This document shows positions 1 through 8,266 of a stretch of 64,000 nt of DNA, in pieces. Position 1 is the first letter of the stretch. Every line of letters begins with the position of its first letter. The notes below the pieces were generated by a model. The model saw nothing but the letters and a program-made list of their open reading frames with translations. It did no database searches and was not told the origin of the DNA. The position numbers were made by a program, and so were the translations under genes. The stretch comes from Runella sp. GTDB lineage: Bacteria; Bacteroidota; Bacteroidia; Cytophagales; Spirosomataceae. The stretch spans positions 22,336 through 86,335 of the forward strand of contig JALQYJ010000106.1 of NCBI GenBank assembly GCA_023254175.1, written 5' to 3'.

Positions 1-117
1 CCAACCAAAATAAACCCCCGAAATAACCATCCCAACGGCTATAGCCCAGAGTTGGGGTGTCGTAATTACTTTTTGAAGTGTTGTGGGCGAATGAGAAGGC
101 GGCTCTAGGATGGGCAT
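1..117 (-). CDS. APC-family amino-acid permease, ethanolamine-permease-like (5' end only)
   Basis: Thirty-nine codons are open from an ATG at 117 to the window edge, so only the N-terminus is visible. It reads as a short hydrophilic leader (MPILEPPSHSP) followed by TPQLWAIAVGMVISG and VYFGW, the start of the first membrane helix of APC-superfamily permeases. The spacing and wording (LWAIAVGMVISG-YFGWN) recall ethanolamine permeases, which import ethanolamine across the inner membrane. Family membership is inferred from one helix only, so the substrate is uncertain. The LOG gene's terminator lies just upstream, so this gene is probably transcribed separately. Confidence 0.6.
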   Translation of the reverse strand, partial: MPILEPPSHSPTTLQKVITTPQLWAIAVGMVISGVYFGW

Positions 118-127
118 GTTACAAAAA

Positions 128-152
128 GGTTCTGTGGGGATTCCACAGAACC
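128..152 (-). terminator. Rho-independent terminator after LOG gene
   Basis: Perfect 10-bp arms (ggttctgtgg at 128-137, ccacagaacc at 143-152) with a 5-nt loop. On the minus strand the hairpin is followed by a run of five T. It lies 10 nt past the LOG gene stop. Confidence 0.8.
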
Positions 153-161
153 AAAATAATC

Positions 162-887
162 CTAAAAGTTGGGTTTAAGCAAGTATTTGGCGTAGAAATC
201 GTCAATAACTTTTACTGCCTCTTCGGCTGTATCAACAACACTAAACAGTTTTAAGTCCTCAGGATTGATATTCCGTTCGGTTTCTAACATGGTTTGTTTT
301 ATCCAATCAATCAATCCAGACCAGTAGTTTTTACCCACCAAAACAATGGGAAAACGGCCAATTTTTTTGGTTTGAATCAACGTTAGGGCTTCAAAAAGTT
401 CGTCCAATGTCCCAAACCCTCCTGGCATTACCACAAATCCTTGGGCATATTTAACGAACATTACTTTACGGACAAAAAAGAAATCAAAGTTGATATTTTT
501 GTCGGCGTCGATGTACAAATTTGAATGCTGTTCGAAGGGCAATACAATATTTAAACCTACCGATTTTCCCCCTTGCTCAAAAGCACCTTTGTTCCCTGCT
601 TCCATGATACCCGGGCCACCACCCGTAATTACCCCGTATCCATGACGCACCAACTTGGCCGCTATTTCTTCCGTAATTTTGTAATAAGGATGGTCGGGTT
701 TGGTACGTGCCGACCCAAAAATAGATACACAGGGACCAATTTTGGCCAACTTATCAAATCCTTCCACAAACTCAGCTAATACTTTAAAAATCACCCAAGA
801 ATCGGCTGTTTTAATTTCGTTCCAGTCACGGTCTTCAAACGCTACACGAATCCGTTCTTCTTCATTTAATGCTTCAAATTCTGACAT
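162..887 (-). CDS. LOG family protein (TIGR00730), putative nucleoside-monophosphate phosphoribohydrolase
   Basis: A 241-residue Rossmann-fold protein of the lysine-decarboxylase-like/LOG family. The family motif PGGFGTLDE is present near residue 155, and the earlier GGGPGIMEAGNKGA block forms the nucleotide-binding region. Characterised members hydrolyse the N-glycosidic bond of nucleoside 5'-monophosphates (cytokinin riboside monophosphates or ordinary purine and pyrimidine NMPs). Which substrate applies here cannot be told from sequence. The protein is cytosolic with no signal peptide. It runs divergently from rpiB, about 160 bp away. The start at 887 is the first Met and gives the usual family N-terminus. 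Confidence 0.88.
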   Translation of the reverse strand: MSEFEALNEEERIRVAFEDRDWNEIKTADSWVIFKVLAEFVEGFDKLAKIGPCVSIFGSARTKPDHPYYKITEEIAAKLVRHGYGVITGGGPGIMEAGNKGAFEQGGKSVGLNIVLPFEQHSNLYIDADKNINFDFFFVRKVMFVKYAQGFVVMPGGFGTLDELFEALTLIQTKKIGRFPIVLVGKNYWSGLIDWIKQTMLETERNINPEDLKLFSVVDTAEEAVKVIDDFYAKYLLKPNF

Positions 888-968
888 ACTCTTAAAATTG
901 GTTTTAAAGGGTTGATGTACTCAAATAAAGTTGACAAGCCATTTTTAATGCCGTCAATTTATCCAATT

Positions 969-1001
969 TTGTCATTCTTATGTAAGACATCCGTACCTTT
1001 G
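969..1001 (+). promoter_or_regulatory. Bacteroidota-type promoter for rpiB
   Basis: TTG at 969-971 and TACCTTTG at 994-1001 (exact match to TAnnTTTG) are separated by 22 nt. The -7 element ends 47 nt before the rpiB ATG. Confidence 0.6.
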
Positions 1002-1048
1002 CGGTGCGGACAACGATAACGAAAACATTTCTCAAAATAGTTTAATTC

Positions 1049-1483
1049 ATGGCTAAAAAAATTGCAATTGGAGGTGACCATGCAGGTTTTTCCCTCAAAC
1101 AACCGTTGGTTGAGTGGCTTACCCAACAAGGATACGAAGTAAAAGATTTTGGTACATACAGCGCTGATTCGGCCGATTATGCCGACTTTGCTCACCCAGT
1201 AGCATTGGCCGTTGAAAGTGGCGAATTTCAGGCAGGGGTCTTAGTATGTGGAAGTGGACAAGGAGTGGCTATTACAGCCAACAAACATCAAGGGATTCGT
1301 GCGGCATTGGTTTGGGACAAGCCGTTAGCAGAACTAGCTCGGCAGCACAACGACGCCAACATCATCTGCCTTCCTGCACGTTTTATCAGTCAGGAAGTTG
1401 CTTTTGAATGTGTGAATATTTTCCTAACCACTCAATTTGAAGGCGGTCGTCACGCTATTCGAGTAGGGAAGATTTCTTGTTAG
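1049..1483 (+). CDS. rpiB: Ribose-5-phosphate isomerase B
   Basis: 144 residues, the normal length for RpiB. The enzyme interconverts ribose 5-phosphate and ribulose 5-phosphate in the pentose phosphate pathway. The N-terminal MAKKIAIGGDHAGF carries the substrate-binding Asp10-His11 pair, and VCGSGQG (Cys67) contains the catalytic Cys and the anion-binding loop. RpiB and LacA/B are related; the full-length single-domain form and CGSGQG motif favour RpiB. The gene is single, with a consensus-type promoter just upstream, and is followed by a convergent gene after about 50 bp. Confidence 0.93.
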   Translation: MAKKIAIGGDHAGFSLKQPLVEWLTQQGYEVKDFGTYSADSADYADFAHPVALAVESGEFQAGVLVCGSGQGVAITANKHQGIRAALVWDKPLAELARQHNDANIICLPARFISQEVAFECVNIFLTTQFEGGRHAIRVGKISC

Positions 1484-1532
1484 AATTTCAGATAAGTGCG
1501 TCGGGTTGCTCACATCACGGCGCACACGTCAT

Positions 1533-2771
1533 TTATTCATAGAAAAATAAGTAGCCCAGTAATATACCCGCAATCACACCCACAAAATCGGCGATAAGTC
1601 CCGCGACAATCGCATAGCGGGTGTTCTTAATTCCTACTGACCCAAAATAAAGGGCAACAATGTAAAAAGTAGTATCGGCCGAGCCTTGGAAGACACATAC
1701 CAATCGCCCAATGAACGAATCAGGGCCAAACTGTTTCATGCTATCAATCATCAAAGCCCGAGCACCGCTACCACTTAAGGGTTTCATCAATGCTACGGGT
1801 AATGCATCGGTAAAATCGGTATTCACTCCCGTCAGCCCAATCACCCATTTAAAACCTTCTACCAAATAACTCATAGCCCCCGCATTTCGAAAAGCACTAA
1901 TAGCTACCAACATTCCGACCAAGTACGGCATAATTTTAACGGAAGTTTCAAAACCTACTTTAGCACCATCAATAAAAGTATCAAAAATATTGACTTTACG
2001 AACAAGTCCCCCTATGAGAAATGAGACGATGATTGACATCAAAATCAGGCTTCCCGTTATTTTTGAAAAGGTTTCTAAGCCCTCTTTCGATAAACCTGAT
2101 AAATACCAAAGAAGCAGCGCAATTCCCAAGGTAATTCCTCCTAACCATCCAATGACTGTTCGGTTCCATAGATTGATTCGTTGGTAGGTTCCTACTATCA
2201 AAATACTCACTAAAGTAGTTACGTAGGTACCAATCAAGCACGGAATAAAAATATCGGAAGGGTCTTTGGCTCCCAAAATCGCACGTTGCGCCATAATCGA
2301 CAACGGAATGATCGTCAAACCTGAAGTGTGCAGTACCAAAAACATAATTTGGGCATTAGAAGCTGTATCTTTAGAGGGATTAAGTTCCTGCAAACTTTGC
2401 ATGGCTTTAAGACCAAAGGGGGTAGCGGCATTGTCCAACCCGAGCATATTAGCCGAAAAGTTCATAATCATCTGCCCGTTTGCGGGGTGATTTTTAGGAA
2501 CTTCGGGAAATAGTTTATTAAAAAATGGCCCAATAATTCGTGCCATAAGGTTGATAGCACCTGCTTTTTCGCCAATGTTAAGAACCCCCAAAAAGAAGGT
2601 CATTACCCCTGCTAAAGGCAATGCAATATCTATCACGGCCACTTTTGCCGAGTCGAACATTCCCTCCACCATAAGTTTAAAAATTTCGGTATCGCCCAAA
2701 AAAATTAATTTTAGCAACGCCACCACGAAAGCCACGACAAAGAATGCCGCCCAAATGTAATTCAATGCCAT
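1533..2771 (-). CDS. Nucleoside-recognition (SpmA/SpmB-like, Gate domain) membrane protein
   Basis: A 412-residue integral membrane protein with about ten hydrophobic segments. Two halves resemble SpmA and SpmB of spore-forming bacteria (nucleoside-recognition/Gate domain), here fused. The first half contains the motif NMLGLDNAATPFGLKAM; the second contains KIMPYLVGMLVAISAFR and the conserved LMKPLSGSGARALM. Fusions like this are common in non-sporulating Bacteroidota and their transport role is not established. The frame is open 16 codons further upstream, but the Met at 2771 (MALNYIWAAFF) begins directly at the first helix and is preferred. The gene appears to stand alone. Confidence 0.82.
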   Translation of the reverse strand: MALNYIWAAFFVVAFVVALLKLIFLGDTEIFKLMVEGMFDSAKVAVIDIALPLAGVMTFFLGVLNIGEKAGAINLMARIIGPFFNKLFPEVPKNHPANGQMIMNFSANMLGLDNAATPFGLKAMQSLQELNPSKDTASNAQIMFLVLHTSGLTIIPLSIMAQRAILGAKDPSDIFIPCLIGTYVTTLVSILIVGTYQRINLWNRTVIGWLGGITLGIALLLWYLSGLSKEGLETFSKITGSLILMSIIVSFLIGGLVRKVNIFDTFIDGAKVGFETSVKIMPYLVGMLVAISAFRNAGAMSYLVEGFKWVIGLTGVNTDFTDALPVALMKPLSGSGARALMIDSMKQFGPDSFIGRLVCVFQGSADTTFYIVALYFGSVGIKNTRYAIVAGLIADFVGVIAGILLGYLFFYE

Positions 2772-2858
2772 AGGTATAGGGTTTAGGAGAAAACAAAGTC
2801 TATTATCGCGGCTTTCCAAGTTTTATTATCGACGTAACCGAAACTTAGTCTGAGCTAT

Positions 2859-3881
2859 TTACTTTCCGATTAACTTTTTAGCAAAACCATAGGTATGTAT
2901 TAAGGCCAACCACGATTTGCGTTTGAACAAATCATAGTAATACGAAATCGTCACTGCTGGGCTGAATTTTATTTGACCGAATGTCTCATTGATGTACTTT
3001 TCGGCGTTTCGTTCGGCATTCCAGTAAGTCTCTGAGCTAGAATTGGCTTTGGTGCCGCTTCCAGTAGTGTCAAACGCTGCATGGCGGGTGTAATCTTCAA
3101 GAGTTAAGTGGCGAAAAGTATACCCACGCTTGTACATATCGTGCGACCACACCGTGGCGGTATCTACCCCGTTCCACCCCCCACCATAGCAACCAATGTC
3201 GCCTTTGGGCAAAGTTTCCTTTTGGTATTTTTCAAGGTCAATCATAGCACAATATTCGTTAAGACGGCACTCGGGTAAAATGTGAGTACGGCCATTACGA
3301 ATCACTTTTAATTGGATATCACGGCGAGGAGTAGCATGTGCCTCAGCCAAAGCCATGGCCTCTTCGGTAGTCGGAACGTACTCTTCAAACATTTTTGAAT
3401 TACACTTATTGCCCCAATCTGGCCCCGCTGGACAACTCCAACATTGTCCAATTGAACCCACTCCTGCCAAGTTTTTAGGCCCCTTTTCAAATTCTTTGAG
3501 CATATCGCCAATCATATCACCATAAAAAAGCATGTCGTTGTGCATCACAACTAAATACTTTTTATCCGATACTTCAAGCGGATATTGATACATAATACTC
3601 TGTCGAAAACGAGTATCCACTTTGGCACGCTCGTAATCCCTTACGCCCAATCCCAAAAAATAATGAGGATATTGTACCACAATTTTTACCGATGGGTCGT
3701 TACGAAAATAGTCAAGAATTTTGAAAATACCCACATAGTCATTGTGGGGTTGAAGTCTTTCGCGTGAGAGGTATATTTTGTCAATATGTTGACCACTATA
3801 CTGCATCAAAGTTTTGATAGTAACGATGGCCTGATAAGGCTTTCCATAAAAAGCTATGCTGACATCTACTTTTTGACTCAT
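2859..3881 (-). CDS. Glycosyltransferase-like protein (GT-A fold suspected)
   Basis: 340 residues, soluble, no signal peptide. The first 120 residues look like a family-2-type glycosyltransferase core: an N-terminal beta strand (VDVSIAFYGKP), a Rossmann-like stretch, and a short acidic motif in VVMHNDMLFYGDM where a DxD-like metal site would lie. A Cys-rich segment follows (GSIGQCWSCPAGPDWGNKCNS), then a conserved-looking GDIGCYGGGWNGVD loop, so the protein may bind metal. It is not a standard GT2 and the acceptor and donor are unknown. It is followed by a divergent Bacteroidota promoter for the DUF4290 gene. The function call is by fold impression only. Confidence 0.5.
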   Translation of the reverse strand: MSQKVDVSIAFYGKPYQAIVTIKTLMQYSGQHIDKIYLSRERLQPHNDYVGIFKILDYFRNDPSVKIVVQYPHYFLGLGVRDYERAKVDTRFRQSIMYQYPLEVSDKKYLVVMHNDMLFYGDMIGDMLKEFEKGPKNLAGVGSIGQCWSCPAGPDWGNKCNSKMFEEYVPTTEEAMALAEAHATPRRDIQLKVIRNGRTHILPECRLNEYCAMIDLEKYQKETLPKGDIGCYGGGWNGVDTATVWSHDMYKRGYTFRHLTLEDYTRHAAFDTTGSGTKANSSSETYWNAERNAEKYINETFGQIKFSPAVTISYYYDLFKRKSWLALIHTYGFAKKLIGK

Positions 3882-3966
3882 TCGGGGAGAATTAGAGGCG
3901 GTTTTCGACCGTTGATAGTTAAATATTCAAAAAACTAAGTTTCAAAATTACGACGCCCAGACGATT

Positions 3967-3998
3967 TTGCCAAAGTAACTTGATTTTTCGTAACTTTG
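3967..3998 (+). promoter_or_regulatory. Bacteroidota-type promoter for DUF4290 gene
   Basis: TTG at 3967-3969, 21-nt spacer, exact TAACTTTG at 3991-3998. It lies 26 nt before the TTG start codon of the next gene. Confidence 0.65.
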
Positions 3999-4024
3999 TC
4001 GGTGTTTTATAAACTTCAATACCC

Positions 4025-4762
4025 TTGAAAGAATACGGAAGTAACGTCCAAAAATTAGCCGATTATCTCGTTTCCATTCCTGAACGAGAAAAACGAACCC
4101 TCCAAGCTCACGTCTTGGTGGAATTGATGCGCCAAATCCATCCAAATATGCGTGATGGGCAAGATTACTCCCAAAAACTTTGGGATGATTTGTACATCAT
4201 GACCAACTTCCAGTTGGATGTTGATAGCCCCTTCCCTCCACCCTCACCCGATGCTGTCGGCAAGAAACCTCTCCAAGTCCCTTATAGTCAAGAGCATATC
4301 CGTTATAAACAATACGGAAAAAATCTATTATTGCTTGTTGATAAGGCCATCGCCTGTACCAACCGCGAAGAGAAACTTGCTTTCATTTCGTATTTGATTC
4401 GTCAAATGCGTACGTTCTATAACACTTGGAACAAGGATAATCCAGAAGATAATGTAGTTTTCACCCAATTAGATGAAATTTCTCAAGGCCGTTTGAAGGA
4501 AGAACTAGCTTACCTTCGTCAAAATGGATTAGTTGATTCAACCCCACGTGACAAAGGGACTCACGTCGAACGATATCAACGCAATTTGCAACATAACCGC
4601 GGAAACTATCAAAGCACCAACCGCGACCGCGACCGTGGTAATAACAAACACCATAACCGCAATAACAATAACAACAACAATAATAATAACAACGGCGGCA
4701 GCGGCAATAATCGAAATAACAATAACAAGTTTCGGAACAACAAGAACAACCGACGAGGTTGA
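4025..4762 (+). CDS. DUF4290 domain protein with Asn/Arg/His-rich tail
   Basis: 245 residues starting at a TTG codon. The first 175 residues match the Bacteroidota-restricted DUF4290 family, with typical blocks QKLADYLVSIPEREKRT and MRQIHPNMRDGQDYSQKLWDDL. Its function is unknown. The last 60 residues are low complexity: Arg-Asp repeats, then runs of Asn broken by Gly-Ser and Arg/Lys, ending NNRRG. Such a tail is intrinsically disordered and could bind RNA, but this is inference. The TTG start is supported by the promoter 26 nt upstream and by the family's N-terminus. The AlaA-type aminotransferase follows after 47 nt and may be co-transcribed. Confidence 0.85.
   Translation: MKEYGSNVQKLADYLVSIPEREKRTLQAHVLVELMRQIHPNMRDGQDYSQKLWDDLYIMTNFQLDVDSPFPPPSPDAVGKKPLQVPYSQEHIRYKQYGKNLLLLVDKAIACTNREEKLAFISYLIRQMRTFYNTWNKDNPEDNVVFTQLDEISQGRLKEELAYLRQNGLVDSTPRDKGTHVERYQRNLQHNRGNYQSTNRDRDRGNNKHHNRNNNNNNNNNNNGGSGNNRNNNNKFRNNKNNRRG
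4661..4693 (+). repeat. AAT/AAC trinucleotide tract coding poly-Asn
   Basis: Eleven successive AAT or AAC codons form a short microsatellite inside the DUF4290 gene. Slippage would change tail length by whole codons only if whole triplets are gained or lost. Confidence 0.8.
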
Positions 4763-4809
4763 TTTAGTACGGAGGAAACTCAACTATCCTTCCACAATTC
4801 ATTACTGAT

Positions 4810-6054
4810 ATGCAAATCCAGAAAAGCAAACGCCTTGAGCATCTACGGTACGATATTCGAGGCCCCGTTTACGAAAAAGCGTTAGAGCTTGAAAGTCAAG
4901 GGTATAAAATCATTAATTTGAACATTGGCAACCCCGCCCCTTTTGGTTTTGACGCTCCTGATGAAATCATCCACGATATCATCCTTAATATTCGTAACGC
5001 CCAAGGGTACGTTGACTCTCGGGGATTGTTTGCAGCCCGCAAGGCAGTAATGCACTATACCCAAACTCAAGACATTAAAGGTGTAGAAATCAACGATGTT
5101 TATATTGGCAACGGGGTAAGCGAGCTGATTGTAATGGCCATGCAGGCGTTGCTCAACGAAGGCGATGAAATTTTAGTTCCTTCCCCTGATTATCCGCTTT
5201 GGACAACCTCAGTAGCACTTAGTGGTGGCAAACCCGTTCATTACATTTGTGACGAACAAAGTGACTGGAACCCCGATTTGGAGGATTTGGAGAGCAAAAT
5301 TACCCCACGTACCAAAGGAATTGTGATGATTAATCCTAACAATCCTACGGGAGCCGTTTACGAAAAGGAAGTAATCCAGAAAATTGCGGAAATCGCTGAA
5401 CGCCATCAATTGATTTTATTCTCCGATGAGATTTACGATAAAATTCTTTACGACGGAGCCAAGCATTATCCCGTAGCTACGATGGTTCAAGAGACTCTGT
5501 GTGTGACTTTTGGTGGACTTTCTAAAAACTACCGTGCCGCAGGCTTTCGGGGTGGTTGGTTGATTTTAAGTGGGGCAAAACACCGCGCCAAGTCGTACAT
5601 TGAAGGACTGACGTTCTTGGCTAGTATGCGTTTATGTGCCAACGTTCCGACCCAATATGCTATCCAAACCGCGCTGGGTGGATACCAAAGTATTCAGGAT
5701 TTGGTACTTCCGATGGGGCGACTTCATAAACAAATGAACTTGGTTTATGAGCGACTTACTGCTATTCCAGGAGTAAGCTGTGTCAAACCTAAAGGATCTT
5801 TGTATGTTTTCCCTAAAATCGACCTTCGTAAGTTTGACTTTAAGAATGACGGCGATTTTGTATTCCAGCTTTTATCCGAACAAAAAGTACTTGTTGTGGC
5901 AGGTACAGGTTTTAATTATATCCATAACGACCACTTCCGTATTGTATTTTTACCTTCTACGGACGAGCTTAATCTGGCAATGAACCGCATCGAATTATTG
6001 TTGGATGCGCATCGCATTCACGCGTCTCGCCCTGTCGAGGAATACTTGGTATAA
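4810..6054 (+). CDS. alaA: PLP-dependent aminotransferase, AlaA-type (alanine/glutamate-pyruvate)
   Basis: 414 residues, fold-type I class I/II aminotransferase. Seen: INLNIGNPAPFGF at the N-terminus, the substrate loop MINPNNPTGAVY, SDEIYDKILYDG with the cofactor-binding Asp and Tyr, and the Schiff-base Lys239 in GGLSKNYRAAGFRGGW. The wording matches the AlaA/AlaC group, which makes alanine from pyruvate and glutamate. Substrate assignment rests on family resemblance, so the symbol is a best guess. The gene ends in a strong bidirectional terminator against the convergent LytTR regulator. Confidence 0.83.
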   Translation: MQIQKSKRLEHLRYDIRGPVYEKALELESQGYKIINLNIGNPAPFGFDAPDEIIHDIILNIRNAQGYVDSRGLFAARKAVMHYTQTQDIKGVEINDVYIGNGVSELIVMAMQALLNEGDEILVPSPDYPLWTTSVALSGGKPVHYICDEQSDWNPDLEDLESKITPRTKGIVMINPNNPTGAVYEKEVIQKIAEIAERHQLILFSDEIYDKILYDGAKHYPVATMVQETLCVTFGGLSKNYRAAGFRGGWLILSGAKHRAKSYIEGLTFLASMRLCANVPTQYAIQTALGGYQSIQDLVLPMGRLHKQMNLVYERLTAIPGVSCVKPKGSLYVFPKIDLRKFDFKNDGDFVFQLLSEQKVLVVAGTGFNYIHNDHFRIVFLPSTDELNLAMNRIELLLDAHRIHASRPVEEYLV

Positions 6055-6076
6055 AGATTTCTCTCGCTCACCTAAC

Positions 6077-6111
6077 AAAAAAGCGGTGGCTGAAAACAGC
6101 ACCGCTTTTTT
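6077..6111. terminator. Bidirectional terminator
   Basis: Twelve-bp arms (aaaaaagcggtg at 6077-6088, caccgctttttt at 6100-6111) give an A-tract/T-tract hairpin between two convergent genes, usable from both strands. Confidence 0.88.
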
Positions 6112-6130
6112 GTGGGTACAACTCCAAACC

Positions 6131-6844
6131 CTATTCGCCAATGGCCTTCATAAATTCCTCTACGTACTGTTCACCCACGGGTATTACGGCCTCTCCGATG
6201 TGAATTTTAAGGTTACGAACAGACTGAATTTTATCAATTGATACAATGTAGGATTTGTGAATTCGCATAAATTCGTAAGATGGCAATTTTTGTTCTATCC
6301 CTTTCAGTGTCATACGTGTAATGACTGGGTGGCGTGCCGAGGAAATATAAATCTTGACATAATCCTTTAGCCCTTCAATGTAAAGAATCTCGTCGTAACG
6401 AATTTTTACCAAGGCATAATTAGCATTGACAAAAAAATGAGTCGATGTTTGCTCTACGGGTGTTTGTTGACGAAGTTTAAAGAGGTCGAAGGCTTTATTG
6501 GCTGACTTCAAAAACCGCTCAAACGAAACAGGTTTTAACAAATAGTCAATTACATCCAATTCAAACCCTTCCAAGGCGTATTGTTCGTATGCAGTAATAA
6601 AAATGACCATAGGAGCGCCATTTTGCCCCTGAATTGATTTCAAAAATTGAACGCCTGTAATGCCAGGCATTTGAATATCTAAGAAAACTAAGTCGGCTCC
6701 TTGTTCGTGCAAAACATCCATTGCCTCAAACGCATTGTGACAACTCGCTACCAACTCTAAAAACGGTACTTGACGTATGTTGTCTTCCAAAAGTTCAAGA
6801 GCTAGGGGTTCATCATCTACTGCTATGCAACGTAGCTTCGCCAT
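6131..6844 (-). CDS. LytTR family response regulator
   Basis: 237 residues. Receiver domain at about 1-120: acidic pair in AVDDEP (Asp10-Asp11), phospho-acceptor Asp56 in VFLDIQMPG, then FITAYEQYALEG and the LLKPVSFERF Lys. A LytTR DNA-binding domain occupies about 135-235 (ILYIEGLKDYVKIY, FMRIHKSYIVSIDKI). It is the partner of the histidine kinase encoded 60 nt upstream on the same strand. Pairs of this type regulate diverse targets in Bacteroidota and nothing here shows which. Confidence 0.93.
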   Translation of the reverse strand: MAKLRCIAVDDEPLALELLEDNIRQVPFLELVASCHNAFEAMDVLHEQGADLVFLDIQMPGITGVQFLKSIQGQNGAPMVIFITAYEQYALEGFELDVIDYLLKPVSFERFLKSANKAFDLFKLRQQTPVEQTSTHFFVNANYALVKIRYDEILYIEGLKDYVKIYISSARHPVITRMTLKGIEQKLPSYEFMRIHKSYIVSIDKIQSVRNLKIHIGEAVIPVGEQYVEEFMKAIGE

Positions 6845-6904
6845 ATTGTCAATTTGGTTTTAGTTTAACAGCCAAACCTCACAGGTTTGGGTCGAGTTAT
6901 GAAG

Positions 6905-8002
6905 TTATTTCAATTTAAGCTCTAAATCTGTTACAAACATAGCGTTATCTTTTGAAATTTGTAACGTATGATTTTCTGGATAAAGTAACTCCAAACGCCG
7001 TTTCACATTTGCTAGGCCAATGCCCGAACTATTATCTTTCGCTTCAGCGAAGTCTGCATTATAGCGATTATGAACTTTAAACCGAATCTTATTATCGCTT
7101 GCTAAAAGCATAACTTCGATAAAAGGCTCGCGTATCAGCCCCGTACCGTGTTTAAAGGCATTCTCCACAAAAGGAATCAACAACATGGGCTCAAGTGCCA
7201 GCGAATTGAGCGATGTATCAAACACCATGTCTACTTTTACTTTATTACCAAACCGTAGTTGCTGTAGCTCTACATAACTCTTTAAGTAATTTATTTCTTT
7301 GTCCAATGGTATTTTAGAATCGTCCGACTCGTATAACATATAGCGCAGCAAATCCGACATCTTCACAATCATTGGTTCTAACAAATCAGATTTTTTGCGT
7401 GCCAAAGCCGCCAAGCTGTTCATTAGATTAAACATAAAATGAGGACTAATTTGCGAACGTAAAAACGAAAGCTCAGATTGAAGACGAACCTTTTCTTGTT
7501 CATTTTGCAAACGGTGTTCTCGCTGATAGTCTCCCAGCAGTCGAAAGCAAGTACTAATACCAAAGGATGAGATTAACGAATAAAAAGTGGTATAGCTAAA
7601 CCACGTTTGAGGGGGTATTCCCCACATCCAGTACCGAAAAAAATACGTAATCGTAAGCACTAATACCAATGCCAGTACAATCGCCAAAACATATACCCCC
7701 AATCCTCTTTTTTTAAAAAGGCGGGGTAAAAGAATTTCTGAATTTGTGTAAAATAATAAGACCGAAAAGAATTGGCTAAAATAAAAAATAGTCTGCCAAA
7801 TACGGTCTTTTTCCGCCTGAGATAACTTCAATTGTGCACTTGTCAGCGTACTAGCCTGTTGTTGCGACTGGATCAGTAAAAAAGGCAAAAAGATAAAACA
7901 GGCCCAGAAAAAAATATGAGTAACCACCACCAATACCTGTCGCCAACGGATTTGTTTAGTGGATGAAGGCAATGGTAACGAAATAGTTGAAGTAGAAGTC
8001 AT
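6905..8002 (-). CDS. LytS/YehU-type sensor histidine kinase
   Basis: 365 residues. An N-terminal membrane part has about four helices (residues 23-150). A short coiled coil (QREHRLQNEQEKVRLQSEL) leads into the His_kinase domain with phospho-acceptor His188 in SQISPHFMFNLMNSL, and a C-terminal HATPase region (LEPMLLIPFVENAFKHG, SSGIGLANVKRRLELLY). There is no periplasmic sensor domain, so the stimulus is probably sensed in the membrane. It forms a two-gene operon with the LytTR regulator downstream. Confidence 0.93.
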   Translation of the reverse strand: MTSTSTISLPLPSSTKQIRWRQVLVVVTHIFFWACFIFLPFLLIQSQQQASTLTSAQLKLSQAEKDRIWQTIFYFSQFFSVLLFYTNSEILLPRLFKKRGLGVYVLAIVLALVLVLTITYFFRYWMWGIPPQTWFSYTTFYSLISSFGISTCFRLLGDYQREHRLQNEQEKVRLQSELSFLRSQISPHFMFNLMNSLAALARKKSDLLEPMIVKMSDLLRYMLYESDDSKIPLDKEINYLKSYVELQQLRFGNKVKVDMVFDTSLNSLALEPMLLIPFVENAFKHGTGLIREPFIEVMLLASDNKIRFKVHNRYNADFAEAKDNSSGIGLANVKRRLELLYPENHTLQISKDNAMFVTDLELKLK

Positions 8003-8266
8003 GATAGTTCTAGTAAATAGTACTTTATATCTTTTTGAAAATTACTAATCAGTAGCAATAAATGCCAGATGAAGCGACGTTTAGGGTAAATGATTAGACG
8101 AAATTGGGGCATACTGCCACCTATTCAATCTTTTTGTCACTTTATTCGATGTATTCAGTTTTGGTTGATAATCATTCCCATTATTTCGATAGGTTTTTCA
8201 ATGGTAGAAAGACTAATAAACGTCATTTTAGAATCATAGTTAGCTACTTTCACTCCCCCCCACTTT

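Noticed and set aside
4538..4783. Val/Ile-rich reading frame on the minus strand over the DUF4290 tail
   Set aside because: It is the antisense of the poly-Asn tract (AAT/AAC read as ATT/GTT), giving an artificial hydrophobic sequence.
8244..8262. C-rich run before the GH95 gene as another palindromic element
   Set aside because: It lacks the AGCCC/GGGCT ends and any hairpin; it is only a short poly-C tract.
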